This document shows positions 23,264 to 31,812 of a stretch of DNA of 52,577 nt, piece after piece (position 1 is the stretch's first letter; every line of letters begins with the position of its first letter). The stretch is from GCA-2861595 sp035526335 (GTDB lineage: Bacteria > Actinomycetota > Acidimicrobiia > Acidimicrobiales > GCA-2861595). A program made the translations under genes and the position numbers. The stretch spans positions 1-52,577 of the forward strand of contig DATLCN010000023.1 in assembly GCA_035526335.1 (NCBI GenBank), given 5' to 3'. A model generated the notes under the pieces. That model worked only from the letters and a program-made list of their open reading frames with translations, did no database searches and had not been told where the DNA came from.

Positions 23264-24499
23264 CTAGGCCGCGTGCTCGACGCCGTCGATGTGGACCACC
23301 CTCGCCCACGCCGGCGGCTCCCAGGCCCGGCCACCGCGAGCGGTACCGCCGCCGATCACGCCGACGACGACCTGAACCCCCTTCGGCGCCACCGCCGGCC
23401 ACGGCGTCATGCCGTCGGTGAGAACGACCACCACCGACGGCCGTGGCCTCAGGCGTACGGCCGCCTCCAGCCCCACGGCCATGTCCGTTCCACCCCCGCC
23501 GACCAGCTCCAGGCGGCTGGCGGAGGCCACCCGCTGCACGGTGTGGACGGCGGCGTCCACTGCCAGAACCCGAAGGCGGCCGGCGGCGAGGCCGAGGCCG
23601 CGGAGGAGCCCGTCCACCTCGGCCAGCACCTGACCCAGCTGCTCGGTGGACATGCTGCCCGAGGTATCGCACAGCACGACGATCTCGGGGACCGGCCGCT
23701 CCATGGCGGGCAGGATCACGTCCGGGCTGCAACCGGCGCGGCGGGACGGGCGGCGGTAGGTGTAGTCGACCCGACCGGCGACGGTGCCGACCCCCTTGCG
23801 GATCTCGGATGACAGAACCTTGCGCCAGTCCACCCTCGGCTCCAGCAGGTCCTCGGCCCAGCGCTTCCAGCTGTTGGCCAGCCGGCCACGACCCTCCCGC
23901 AGGTAGGTGAGCACGTTGCTGGCCACCTGGGCCCGTACCATGTGGCGCTCCCCGGGGGGGAGGCCGCCGGGCTCCTCGGCCAGCATCTCCCACGGCCTCG
24001 TCTTGGCGTCCGCCCCACTCCCGCAGTCGGGCTCGTCGCCGTCAGGCACGTCGTGGTGCTCGCAGTGGTAGTACTCCTCGGCCAGGCGGCTGGGCGCCCA
24101 ACCGAGGCGTTGGGGCAGCACCGGGTTGGAGGGCAGACGCAGACCGGTGTTGATGAGGTCGTCGTTGATCTCGGCGTCGGCGGCCAGCGACCAGTCGCGC
24201 GCGCTCTGACGGGACACGCCCACCCGGGTGGCCCGGCCGGCGTGGTCGCGCACGAGGTGTCCGGCGTGGTGAACGAGCACGCTGCCGAGCACCTCGATGC
24301 TCCACTGGTCCACCAGGTCCGGGTCCACGTACAGCCGCCAGGCCTCGTCCACTGTGGCCTTGCCCAGATCACGAACCGCGGTGACGGGTGATGCGAACAG
24401 GGCGGCGGCCAGGTACGGATGACGGGAGACGGCCCACAGCCTGGCCACGGACACCTTGCGCGCCTGCTCGGGAGTGAGCACGACCCTGGAGGAGTTCAC
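23264..24499 (-). CDS. Metallopeptidase-like/vWA protein (DUF2201-type)
   Basis: 411 residues from ATG 24497-24499, overlapping the ATPase stop in ATGA. The N-terminal zinc-peptidase-like segment VLVHHAGHLVRDHAGRA (HHAGH at 77-81) is characteristic of the domain that precedes vWA-like domains in this family. The C-terminal vWA part has the MIDAS motif VVLCDTSGSMS (D278-S282), the later Thr in GGGGTDMAVGLEA, and LTDGMTPW. MoxR ATPases typically work with vWA partners to remodel complexes or insert metals. The peptidase-like motif may be structural or active. Confidence 0.85.
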   Translation of the reverse strand: MNSSRVVLTPEQARKVSVARLWAVSRHPYLAAALFASPVTAVRDLGKATVDEAWRLYVDPDLVDQWSIEVLGSVLVHHAGHLVRDHAGRATRVGVSRQSARDWSLAADAEINDDLINTGLRLPSNPVLPQRLGWAPSRLAEEYYHCEHHDVPDGDEPDCGSGADAKTRPWEMLAEEPGGLPPGERHMVRAQVASNVLTYLREGRGRLANSWKRWAEDLLEPRVDWRKVLSSEIRKGVGTVAGRVDYTYRRPSRRAGCSPDVILPAMERPVPEIVVLCDTSGSMSTEQLGQVLAEVDGLLRGLGLAAGRLRVLAVDAAVHTVQRVASASRLELVGGGGTDMAVGLEAAVRLRPRPSVVVVLTDGMTPWPAVAPKGVQVVVGVIGGGTARGGRAWEPPAWARVVHIDGVEHAA

Positions 24500-25584
24500 A
24501 TCAGGCCGGCGTCACGCAGAAGGGGAGCGAAGAGCTTGACCTCCGGCGGCGCCACCGCCCCGGCCGGGCGGCACTGGGCGAGGACCCGGGCGGCCACGGC
24601 TGCGACGTCCGGCGCGTTCTCGCCAGCCCGCCCCAGCACACGCCAACCGGCCGACCAACGCTCCGGGGTCGGATTGGCGGCGACGGCGGCGGCCACGGCG
24701 GACAACACCGCATAGGTGCGGTCACCGCGATTGGGCAGTTCGAAGCCGTCCGGATCGGCGAGAACGGCCTCCGGATCAGGAAGGTCCATCTCCAGCTGCC
24801 ACATGAGCAGCTCCAGACCGGGTCCCTCGCCGACGGCACCGGTGAGCAGCGCCGTCTCCGCTTCCGTCGAGGCACCCACCGCCCGGGCCGCCGCCCACAG
24901 CCGGGCCGCCATCTCCCATGTACGCGGACTGGGCCAGCCCCGTCCGGCCCGGGCCGCATCGGTGGGAACGTCGCAGGCCAGCCCGGGGCGCACGGTGATG
25001 AAGGCGGAGATCAGGGCCCGTGTGTGCTGCATCTCCTCCTCCCACCCGCCGGCCAGGGCCGGCGGTACCGGCAATGGCCAGCCACCCACCAGACCCTCGG
25101 CGAAGCCGGCGGGGTCCACGTCCCAGTCCAGGTGGCAGAAGCGGTTGGCCAGCGGCGCCGACAGGTCCCATCCATCGGCCGCCTGCTCGGGTGGGTTGGC
25201 CGCCGCCACCACGACCACGTCGGCGGGCAGCGACAGGTCACCCACCACCCGCTCGAGCACCACCCGGAGCAGAGCGGCCTGCACGGCCGGCGGCGCCGTC
25301 GAGATCTCGTCGAGGAACAGCAAACCTCCGCCGGCCGCAGCCAGACGCTCGGCCCAGCGGGGCGGAGCGAAATGAACCACCCCGTCGACCACAACGGGAA
25401 GCCCCGAGAAGTCCGAGGGCTCACGTATGGCGGCGATGACCGTTTCGCACGACCAGCCCATGGCGGACGCCAGGGCCCTGATGACCGAGGTCTTGCCCGT
25501 GCCCGGCGCACCCCACAGGAGCACCGGCACCCGAGCCGCCACGGCGATACCGAGCGCCTCCACCGTCGTGTCCTGGCCGCTCAC
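24496..25584 (-). CDS. MoxR-family AAA+ ATPase
   Basis: 362 residues from ATG 25582-25584. Walker A WGAPGTGKTS (24-33), the MoxR pore-like IREPSDFSGLPVV, Walker B GLLFLDEISTAPP (87-99), sensor 1 VVAAANPPEQAADG and LSAPLANRFCHLDW (arginine finger region). It is the first gene of a three-gene operon with the metallopeptidase-vWA protein and the 255-residue protein. It is likely a chaperone-like ATPase that acts with the vWA partner. The promoter should lie in 25585-25643, shared with the divergent zinc-ribbon gene. Confidence 0.88.
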   Translation of the reverse strand: MSGQDTTVEALGIAVAARVPVLLWGAPGTGKTSVIRALASAMGWSCETVIAAIREPSDFSGLPVVVDGVVHFAPPRWAERLAAAGGGLLFLDEISTAPPAVQAALLRVVLERVVGDLSLPADVVVVAAANPPEQAADGWDLSAPLANRFCHLDWDVDPAGFAEGLVGGWPLPVPPALAGGWEEEMQHTRALISAFITVRPGLACDVPTDAARAGRGWPSPRTWEMAARLWAAARAVGASTEAETALLTGAVGEGPGLELLMWQLEMDLPDPEAVLADPDGFELPNRGDRTYAVLSAVAAAVAANPTPERWSAGWRVLGRAGENAPDVAAVAARVLAQCRPAGAVAPPEVKLFAPLLRDAGLM

Positions 25585-25643
25585 TGAGCGTCACCCTAGG
25601 TGGCGGCAGCGTGCAAAGCGGGCGCAGGGGGAAAGAGGTGCCC

Positions 25644-26210
25644 ATGACCGACTACCCGCCCCGGCCCCGCCCCCGACCAGTCGATCCGGTGGACGGCGTC
25701 GGCGTCTTCTGCGCCAACTGCCAGGCCCCGTTGGCCCCTGATGCCGGCTTCTGCAACAAGTGTGGGGCACCCCGCCTGACACGCGACACCAGCCCGACGC
25801 AGGTGCTGCCCGTCACCCGGCCTGTGGCCCGCGAGACCGTGGTGGAGGAGGAGATCCGCGATGACGCAGCGGTGGTGCGCAGGCCTCCGCCGACCAACTG
25901 GTGGCCCCTGGTGGCACTGGGGGTGCTCGGACTGCTGATCCTGCTCCTTGTGCTCCTCGTCGCCCTCGACGACGACGACGACGTAGTCGACCCCAATTCG
26001 ACCACCACCTCGGTGCCCCTTCAGACCGTGCCGTCGACTCTGCCCACGCCGGCACCGGTCATCCAGCCGCCCCAGACCGTCTTCGTGCCGGTTCAGCCGG
26101 CTCCCACCAGCCCGTCAACCACGACCACGACCGCGAGCACGACGACGACGGCGCCGACCACCACCACGACGCAGGCGACCACCACGACCACGACGTTGTC
26201 GGGCTTCTGA
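25644..26210 (+). CDS. Zinc-ribbon, single-pass membrane protein with Thr-rich tail
   Basis: 188 residues from ATG 25644 (aaagagg site). A zinc ribbon, FCANCQAPLAPDAGFCNKCG (CxxC...CxxC), is at about 24-43. A transmembrane segment (WWPLVALGVLGLLILLLVLL) follows at about 96-115. The external tail begins with an Asp run and is rich in Pro and Thr (TTTTTTASTTTTAPTTTTT), probably O-glycosylated or wall-spanning. It is convergent with the PBP gene, which carries a similar Thr-rich tail. The ribbon would face the cytoplasm. Confidence 0.75.
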   Translation: MTDYPPRPRPRPVDPVDGVGVFCANCQAPLAPDAGFCNKCGAPRLTRDTSPTQVLPVTRPVARETVVEEEIRDDAAVVRRPPPTNWWPLVALGVLGLLILLLVLLVALDDDDDVVDPNSTTTSVPLQTVPSTLPTPAPVIQPPQTVFVPVQPAPTSPSTTTTTASTTTTAPTTTTTQATTTTTTLSGF

Positions 26211-26224
26211 CCTCGCCCCGGGGC

Positions 26225-28411
26225 TCAGAGAATGGGTAGGGTCGGTCGCGGGTTGGACCTGGTCGGCGTCGTCGTCGAGGTGGTGCTCGAACTGGTCGTC
26301 GAAGGCGGCTCGTAGTAGATCGTCGTGGTCGTCGGTGGATCGGTGTAGGGCACCGTCTGGCCCGGCAGGGTGCTGCTCGTCGTGGAGGTGGATGTGAGAG
26401 GCACCGGCACGTCGAAGTCGACCGGCGGCACGTCCTTCAGGGCCTCGGACATGAACGACTTCCACGTCTCGGCCGGTATCGAGCCGCCCGTGACCCTCTC
26501 GAGGCCCTTGACGTTGCGCAGGGGCACGTTGCCGGTCCTGTCCCCTATCCAGACCGCCGTCGACAGCTGTGGTGTGAAGCCCACGAACCAGGCGTTGGCG
26601 AACTCCTGGGAGGTGCCGGTCTTGCCCGCCGCCGGACGGCCTATATCCGCCCGGGTGCCCGTTCCGCCGGTGATGACCCCTCTCAGCACGTCGGTGACGT
26701 TGTCGGCGATGATCTTCTCGACCACCCGCCTCGGCCGGCGCTTGCGGTTGTCCTCCACGAACTTCCCGTTGGGCGCCTTGGCCCAGAGCACCGGAGTGGG
26801 ATCCAGCCGGGTGCCGCCCGTGGCGAATGTGCCGAAGGCCGAAGCCATGTCGAGGGGCGACACCTCCTGGGCCCCCAGGGCGTAACTCGGGCCGTGCACC
26901 TCGGGGTTGGCCACCCAGGCCGACGTGATCCCCAGGTTCTTGGCCATCTGCGCCACCTCGGGCACACCCACGTTGAGGATCACCTGCGCGAACACGGTGT
27001 TGTAGGACTTCGCCGTCGCTTCGCGCAGGGTCGCACTTCCGCCTGAGGTTCCTTCGAAGTTCTCGATCACACAGCCTTTGTCACCGGTGCAGTTCGGGAT
27101 CCTGTACTGGCTCGGGGCGCGGTACACCTTGGTGTCGAGGATGCCCTTCTTGAAGGCGGCAGCGAGCACGAACGGCTTCCACGACGAGCCCGGCTGGCGA
27201 CCGGTGCCACCTCCCTCCACCGTCACCTTCTTGGCATCCCAGCAGGTCGCCTCGACGTCCACGTCGTCCTTGTTCTCCGGTCTCGGGCGGTGGCATTTGC
27301 CGAGGGCCAGGTTCACCTGACCCTTCTCGGCACCGAAGTCCCGGCCTCCGACAAGCGATTTGACGAAACCGGTCTGCGGCTCCACCGAGACCAGGGCCAT
27401 CTCCAGGGGCGGCTGGGTACCCTCCAGGGCGGTTCGCACTGAAGCCTCGGCCAGCCCCTGCAGCCGCGGGTCGATCGTGGTCCGCACCTCGAGCCCGCCC
27501 CGGTAGAGGGCGTCGCGGCCGTACTTCTTCTCGAGGTAACGCCGGACGTAATCCACGAAGTACGGGTACTTCGTGAACGGCTGCTGTGCAGGGTGCACGA
27601 TCGTCGCGGTACCCGCTGCGACCGGAACGGTGGTGGCCGCCCGGATCCGCTGGCGGGCGGCGTCGTCGTGCTCGGCCCGTGAGATGAAGCCAAGGTCGAG
27701 CATCTTGTCGAGCACCAGGGTGCGCTTCGTCTCGGCGAGGCCCTGGTTGGCTCTGGGCTCGTAGCGACTCGGGGCCGGGATCAGACCGGCCAGAAGCGCC
27801 GACTCCGAAAGGGTGAGCTTGTTGACCGGCTTGTGGAAGTAGGTCTCCGCTGCTGCTCCCACCCCGTAGGCACCCTCTCCCAGGTAGATGGAGGACAGGT
27901 ACTTGAACAGGATCTCCTCCTTGGCGACCTTGCCCGAGAGCTGACTGGCCAGGATGGCCTCCCGGACCTTGCGCGACAGCGTCCGTTTTCCACCCGTGTA
28001 GGCCAGCTTCACGTACTGCTGGGTGATGGTGGAACCCCCCTGGCGATAGGCGCGGCCCTGGACGTCGGCGACAAGAGCCCTCAGTGTCCCCCGGATGTCG
28101 AGTCCTCCGTGGCTGTAGAAGTTGCGATCCTCGGCGGCTATCACCGCCTGCTTCAGGTGCTTGGGAATATCGGACTTCTTGACCGGGCGGTTCTGCTCGA
28201 ACTCGCTGAACTGGCCGATCTCGTCGCCGTTGACGTCGAATACCCGGCTGATCTGGCTACCTCCCGGCGGGCGGGGCACCGGCAGGGTCTCGGGTACGGG
28301 CAGGTTGAACAGGGCGACGATGACAGTGGCGACCACCACCAGGGGCGCAGCGGCGGCGGCGGCGACAAAAGCGCCGGTTATCCAGCGAAGCGAACGTCCG
28401 TCGTCCATCAC
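26225..28411 (-). CDS. Class A penicillin-binding protein (glycosyltransferase and transpeptidase)
   Basis: 728 residues from ATG 28409-28411. Membrane anchor at about 14-36. The GT51 glycosyltransferase shows VIAAEDRNFYSHGGLD (catalytic Glu94), RQGGSTITQQYVK and GEGAYGVGAAAETYF. The transpeptidase has PGSSWKPF (SxxK, Ser409), KSYNTVF (SxN at about 469-471) and GKTGTSQ (KTG at 597-599). It polymerises and cross-links peptidoglycan outside the membrane. The C-terminal 80 residues are Thr/Ser/Pro-rich (TSTSTTSSTLPGQTVPYTD), a long unstructured extension typical of actinobacterial PBPs. It is complete and monocistronic. Confidence 0.95.
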   Translation of the reverse strand: MMDDGRSLRWITGAFVAAAAAAPLVVVATVIVALFNLPVPETLPVPRPPGGSQISRVFDVNGDEIGQFSEFEQNRPVKKSDIPKHLKQAVIAAEDRNFYSHGGLDIRGTLRALVADVQGRAYRQGGSTITQQYVKLAYTGGKRTLSRKVREAILASQLSGKVAKEEILFKYLSSIYLGEGAYGVGAAAETYFHKPVNKLTLSESALLAGLIPAPSRYEPRANQGLAETKRTLVLDKMLDLGFISRAEHDDAARQRIRAATTVPVAAGTATIVHPAQQPFTKYPYFVDYVRRYLEKKYGRDALYRGGLEVRTTIDPRLQGLAEASVRTALEGTQPPLEMALVSVEPQTGFVKSLVGGRDFGAEKGQVNLALGKCHRPRPENKDDVDVEATCWDAKKVTVEGGGTGRQPGSSWKPFVLAAAFKKGILDTKVYRAPSQYRIPNCTGDKGCVIENFEGTSGGSATLREATAKSYNTVFAQVILNVGVPEVAQMAKNLGITSAWVANPEVHGPSYALGAQEVSPLDMASAFGTFATGGTRLDPTPVLWAKAPNGKFVEDNRKRRPRRVVEKIIADNVTDVLRGVITGGTGTRADIGRPAAGKTGTSQEFANAWFVGFTPQLSTAVWIGDRTGNVPLRNVKGLERVTGGSIPAETWKSFMSEALKDVPPVDFDVPVPLTSTSTTSSTLPGQTVPYTDPPTTTTIYYEPPSTTSSSTTSTTTPTRSNPRPTLPIL

Positions 28412-28474
28412 CGGGAGTTTCGCGCACGGTGACCGGGCGCTTCGGTCGCCGGCACGGGTACGCTCCGCCGGCCA

Positions 28475-28717
28475 GTGCTGATCCTGCTGTTGTTCATCTG
28501 CCTCATCGTCGTGGTGGGTGTCGTCGCGGGTCTGGGGCAGGCCGGTATGCTGCCCGGCTTCGACTCCGAGGGTCGAGGATCGGGTTCCTCGGGGGTTTCA
28601 CGCATGCTGGACAGCCCGGGTTGCCTGCTCACCCTGATCGCCGCCTCGGTGGTCTGGTTCGCCGCCTGGGGGGTCGTTTTGGTGCTGTCCCTGCGCTTTC
28701 TCCGCTCCGTGATCTGA
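28475..28717 (+). CDS. Small two-pass membrane protein
   Basis: 80 residues from GTG 28475. Hydrophobic segments at 1-20 (LILLLFICLIVVVGVVAGL) and about 52-75 (LTLIAASVVWFAAWGVVLVL) flank a Gly/Ser loop. It has no known family. It is divergent from the PBP gene and 42 bases upstream of the M23 peptidase gene on the same strand, so possibly an envelope accessory. Confidence 0.5.
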   Translation: MLILLLFICLIVVVGVVAGLGQAGMLPGFDSEGRGSGSSGVSRMLDSPGCLLTLIAASVVWFAAWGVVLVLSLRFLRSVI

Positions 28718-28759
28718 TCGCTCCGGGCCGATCCGGAGGACGGTTTCTCCTGGCGGCTG

Positions 28760-30340
28760 GTGGCGGGCCAGGCGACGGAGATGGTCAGGTTGCTGGAAGA
28801 TCGGCGCCAGCGCGGTTACAGTCCGGCTATCAGGTGGGCGAAAGCTGAGACCCGGGTGGGCCTGTCAGTCGCCACGTTTGTTGCAGTCGGGACGTTCGTG
28901 GTGGCCGGCGCAGTCCCCGGCGCGGGCGCGCAGATCGGCACCCTCCCGATCCCAGGTTCCGATCCCCCGCCCACCACGACAACCACGACGCCCCGTAGCA
29001 CCACCACCACGGCGCCACTTCTGCCCGACATCACCTCTCCGGCACCGCCGGACCCGGTGCCCACGACGGCGCCACCCCGGCCGGCGCCGGCCAAGGCTGC
29101 GCCGGCCGCCACACCACCCCCCGTCAACGTGCCCGGCAACGGCGCGGGTGACACCGGAGCCATCCCCGGAGATGCCGGGCCCTTTCCCGCCGACCTGGCT
29201 GCCCTCAGCCGCTCGGTGAGGCGCACCGGCGCGCGCAACACCACCGCCCTCGTCGACGCACTCAGGGTGCTCGAGACCTTCGGCCTCACACGGGAGGACG
29301 CCTTGCGGGTGGGGATGGGGCAATTCCCGGTCGGCGGCTACGCCAACTACTCCCATGACTGGTGGCTGCCCCGTTTCGGGCCGGGATGGCGGCTCCATCA
29401 GGGCACCGACATCTTCGCTGCCAGGGGCACGCCCATACGGGCGCCGGAGACCGGCGTCATCCGGTGGGCCGCCGGCGGCCTCGGCGGCATCGCCGCGTAC
29501 GTGGTCCAGGCCAACGGCACCTACTTCTATCTCGCCCACCTCGACCGCCGGCCACCCGGGCAGAGGGACGGGCAGGCCGTCCAGGTCGGCGAGACCGTCG
29601 GCTACGTCGGCACCTCCGGAAATGCCGCGGGAGGGTCGCCGCACCTGCACTTCGAGTACCACCCAGCCGTGAAGTTCGTCACCAAGGGCAAAGGCAAGAA
29701 GAAGACGACGGTCGCGGTTCCTCTCAAGGTGCGTCCCGGAACTGTTCTTCGCGCGGTCGACCCGAAATCGTTTTTGGACCTGTCACTGGACTATGCCAGG
29801 GCCAACGTCCCGAACGTGGTGGCCACCTACCGGGCCAGTTACGACGCCACCCAGGCCGCGGCCTCGTCTGCTGCGACTTCATCGGTGGGGCCTCTCGACG
29901 CTGTGGCCGGAGCGACCGCCCTCGGCGGGGTACAGGCCGCCGCGCAGCTCTCTGCCGGCGAGACACTCGCCCGGTACCCGCTCGCTGCGCTGGCCTTCCT
30001 GCTGATGCTGGTGGTGGGATCGTTGACCCCGGTCCTGTCGCCGGCCCGGGCCAGCCTTCCCGGCCAGCGCAGGCGCCGCGACCAGGCGGCGCCGCTGCCC
30101 CCGGCGCTCGCGCCCCCGCCCGAACCGGAACCGGATGCCTCAGCCACGGAAGCCGGGGTAGAGCCGAGCGGACGCCGGACCCGAGCCTCCCGCCGTAGCC
30201 GGCGAACGGGAGTGGCCGCTCGCGCCAGGCGGCCAGGACGCAGCCAGCCGGCAGCCGTGCCTCGCCCACCGGTCAGCTCCCGGGAAGCCTGTCCGGGAGC
30301 GGACGCAGCAACGATGACCCGTGCCTCGCCCAACGGTTGA
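28760..30340 (+). CDS. M23-family peptidase (LytM-like), membrane associated
   Basis: 526 residues from GTG 28760 (an ATG at 28781 is an alternative). N-terminal hydrophobic segment at about 34-56 (VGLSVATFVAVGTFVVAGAV), a Thr/Pro linker, and a LytM-type M23 domain at about 195-310 with RLHQGTDIFAARGTP (His213, Asp217) and SPHLHFEYH (His295, His297). A zinc-dependent peptidoglycan endopeptidase is likely. A second hydrophobic segment (PLAALAFLLMLVVGSLTPVL) and a basic Arg-rich C-terminus follow. The gene overlaps the convergent haem-oxygenase-like gene by 68 bases. It may work with the neighbouring PBP. Confidence 0.85.
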   Translation: MAGQATEMVRLLEDRRQRGYSPAIRWAKAETRVGLSVATFVAVGTFVVAGAVPGAGAQIGTLPIPGSDPPPTTTTTTPRSTTTTAPLLPDITSPAPPDPVPTTAPPRPAPAKAAPAATPPPVNVPGNGAGDTGAIPGDAGPFPADLAALSRSVRRTGARNTTALVDALRVLETFGLTREDALRVGMGQFPVGGYANYSHDWWLPRFGPGWRLHQGTDIFAARGTPIRAPETGVIRWAAGGLGGIAAYVVQANGTYFYLAHLDRRPPGQRDGQAVQVGETVGYVGTSGNAAGGSPHLHFEYHPAVKFVTKGKGKKKTTVAVPLKVRPGTVLRAVDPKSFLDLSLDYARANVPNVVATYRASYDATQAAASSAATSSVGPLDAVAGATALGGVQAAAQLSAGETLARYPLAALAFLLMLVVGSLTPVLSPARASLPGQRRRRDQAAPLPPALAPPPEPEPDASATEAGVEPSGRRTRASRRSRRTGVAARARRPGRSQPAAVPRPPVSSREACPGADAATMTRASPNG

Positions 30341-31328
30341 GCACCTCGGCGGTGAAGCGCCCCTCCACCGCCATCACCGCACGGGCACCGAAGAGGATGT
30401 CGCCGGCCAGCACGGGCTCGTCCGCGGCGAGCCTCGCCGCCATGTCGTGGGCGGCGACGTGCTGGTGATGGGCATCGGCGAGAACGTGGGCGTCGTAGAA
30501 GCGGCGGGCGGCGACACTCACGCCCAGGCGGGCCAACGCCTGTGAGTACCTCCGCATCGGGGCCACCGAGGTCATCTCGAAGATGGCGAGATGACCCACC
30601 AGCGCCCCCCGCAGGCGGCGATGCAGACCGAACAATGAGATGAGGTTGACGGTGGCCAGGGTGAAGCCCGGGATCCAGTCGAGGTAGGCGCCGTAGCCTT
30701 TGTCGAGCCCCAACTCGGCCATGGTGACCGCGAACAGCGACGAGTGCATGTCCTCCTCACGACCGCCGCCGTACTCGTCCGCCTGGATCTCGACCATCGC
30801 CGCCTTGGCACCGCCGGCCAGCCGGGGGATGGCCCAGGTGTGGGGGTCGGCCTCCTTCAGCTGATAGGCGGAGCGGTGGACGGCCAGTTCCCGCACCTGC
30901 TCGAGCGTCGCGTCCGTGGCAACGTGGGCGGACAGGGACGGTCCGTGCCCGTCGCGGGCCAGCGCCCACAGCTGTTCCTCGAAATCGTGTGAGCCAGGAG
31001 GAAGAGGCGCCTCGAGAGCGACCAGGGAGCGCACCCCCTCCTCGAAGACCGTCTCGAGTCCGCTCCGCAACCGCAGAAGATCGGCGTGCCACTCCCAGCC
31101 ATCGTCGATGCCGGCGAAGGAGCGGTAGTGCAGCTCGTAGCAGACATAGAGGGCCAGCTGGAGATCGTCGCCAGCCCAGTTTTCGACCGGCATCGGCGGC
31201 CATGTCCCGAGGGGATGGGGCGGCCTGACCAGGTGCGAGATGACGAAATCGCTCACGGGGCCTCGGGCTTCGGGAAGCGCCTGAACCGATCCCGGTGCCC
31301 GCTCGTCGACCGCCGCCACCGGAACCAT
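30273..31328 (-). CDS. Iron-containing redox enzyme (haem-oxygenase-like, HDO type)
   Basis: 351 residues from ATG 31326-31328. Helical throughout, with candidate di-metal ligands in ALYVCYELHYRSFAG, then AMVEIQADEYGGGREEDMHS and RRFYDAHVLADAHHQHVAAH. The spaced Glu/His/Asp residues are those of haem-oxygenase-like di-iron enzymes. Family members perform oxidative C-C or C-N cleavages or decarboxylations; the substrate here is unknown. It is monocistronic. Its 3' end overlaps the M23 gene tail to tail by 68 bases. Confidence 0.75.
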   Translation of the reverse strand: MVPVAAVDERAPGSVQALPEARGPVSDFVISHLVRPPHPLGTWPPMPVENWAGDDLQLALYVCYELHYRSFAGIDDGWEWHADLLRLRSGLETVFEEGVRSLVALEAPLPPGSHDFEEQLWALARDGHGPSLSAHVATDATLEQVRELAVHRSAYQLKEADPHTWAIPRLAGGAKAAMVEIQADEYGGGREEDMHSSLFAVTMAELGLDKGYGAYLDWIPGFTLATVNLISLFGLHRRLRGALVGHLAIFEMTSVAPMRRYSQALARLGVSVAARRFYDAHVLADAHHQHVAAHDMAARLAADEPVLAGDILFGARAVMAVEGRFTAEVLNRWARHGSSLLRPLPDRLPGS

Positions 31329-31398
31329 GCACCCCTCTTTCCCGTCCCGCTCGCTCTCGAACTTACGGCGACAGTTCAGGCGTCGGACGCGTTCAGCG

Positions 31399-31812
31399 TC
31401 ACCCGAGGATGTCGGGCAGCTCCTGGTCTTCAGCACCACCCACACCGGGCCCGGCCACCGCCGCCAGCCGGCTGACGCCGGCGACGATCCCGCCGGCCAG
31501 ATCGCCGGCGGCGAAGCGCTCGGTCATGCCGGCGACCGCTTCGGCACAGGCGCCGTCCGGCACACGCGCCCGCACGGTGGGAGCCGTCACCACCTCGACC
31601 CGGCGCTGGTCCGGCGCCACGAGCAGAAGAACCGCAGGACGCAGGTGGAGACCAGCTTGGACGAAGAGCCCCTCCGCATGGGACCGGGCGTCCCCGTCGG
31701 CCGGACCGAGCACCACACAGAACTGAAGGCCGGTCAGGTCCTCGGCGGCGTCCACCGCTTCACCCACCCGCCGGTGATCGGACTTGCTCAGCTGCCTGCC
31801 CTTACCAGCCAC
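31399..31812 (-). CDS. Second TPM-domain protein (DUF5130-like)
   Basis: 137 residues from GTG 31810-31812, overlapping the stop of the glycine-tailed TPM gene. QLSKSDHRRVGEAVDAAEDL, TGLQFCVVLGPADGDARSHA, LRPAVLLLVAPDQRRVEVVT and a C-terminal amphipathic helix follow the TPM phosphatase-like fold. No signal peptide is present, so it is cytoplasmic, unlike its neighbour. It is the last gene of the LemA-TPM-TPM operon. Confidence 0.7.
   Translation of the reverse strand: MAGKGRQLSKSDHRRVGEAVDAAEDLTGLQFCVVLGPADGDARSHAEGLFVQAGLHLRPAVLLLVAPDQRRVEVVTAPTVRARVPDGACAEAVAGMTERFAAGDLAGGIVAGVSRLAAVAGPGVGGAEDQELPDILG

Noticed and set aside
23253..23993. N-terminal extension of the third MoxR-operon gene
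   Set aside because: It would overlap most of the vWA gene in another frame and is Gly/Arg noise. GTG 23250-23252 directly after the vWA stop is far better.
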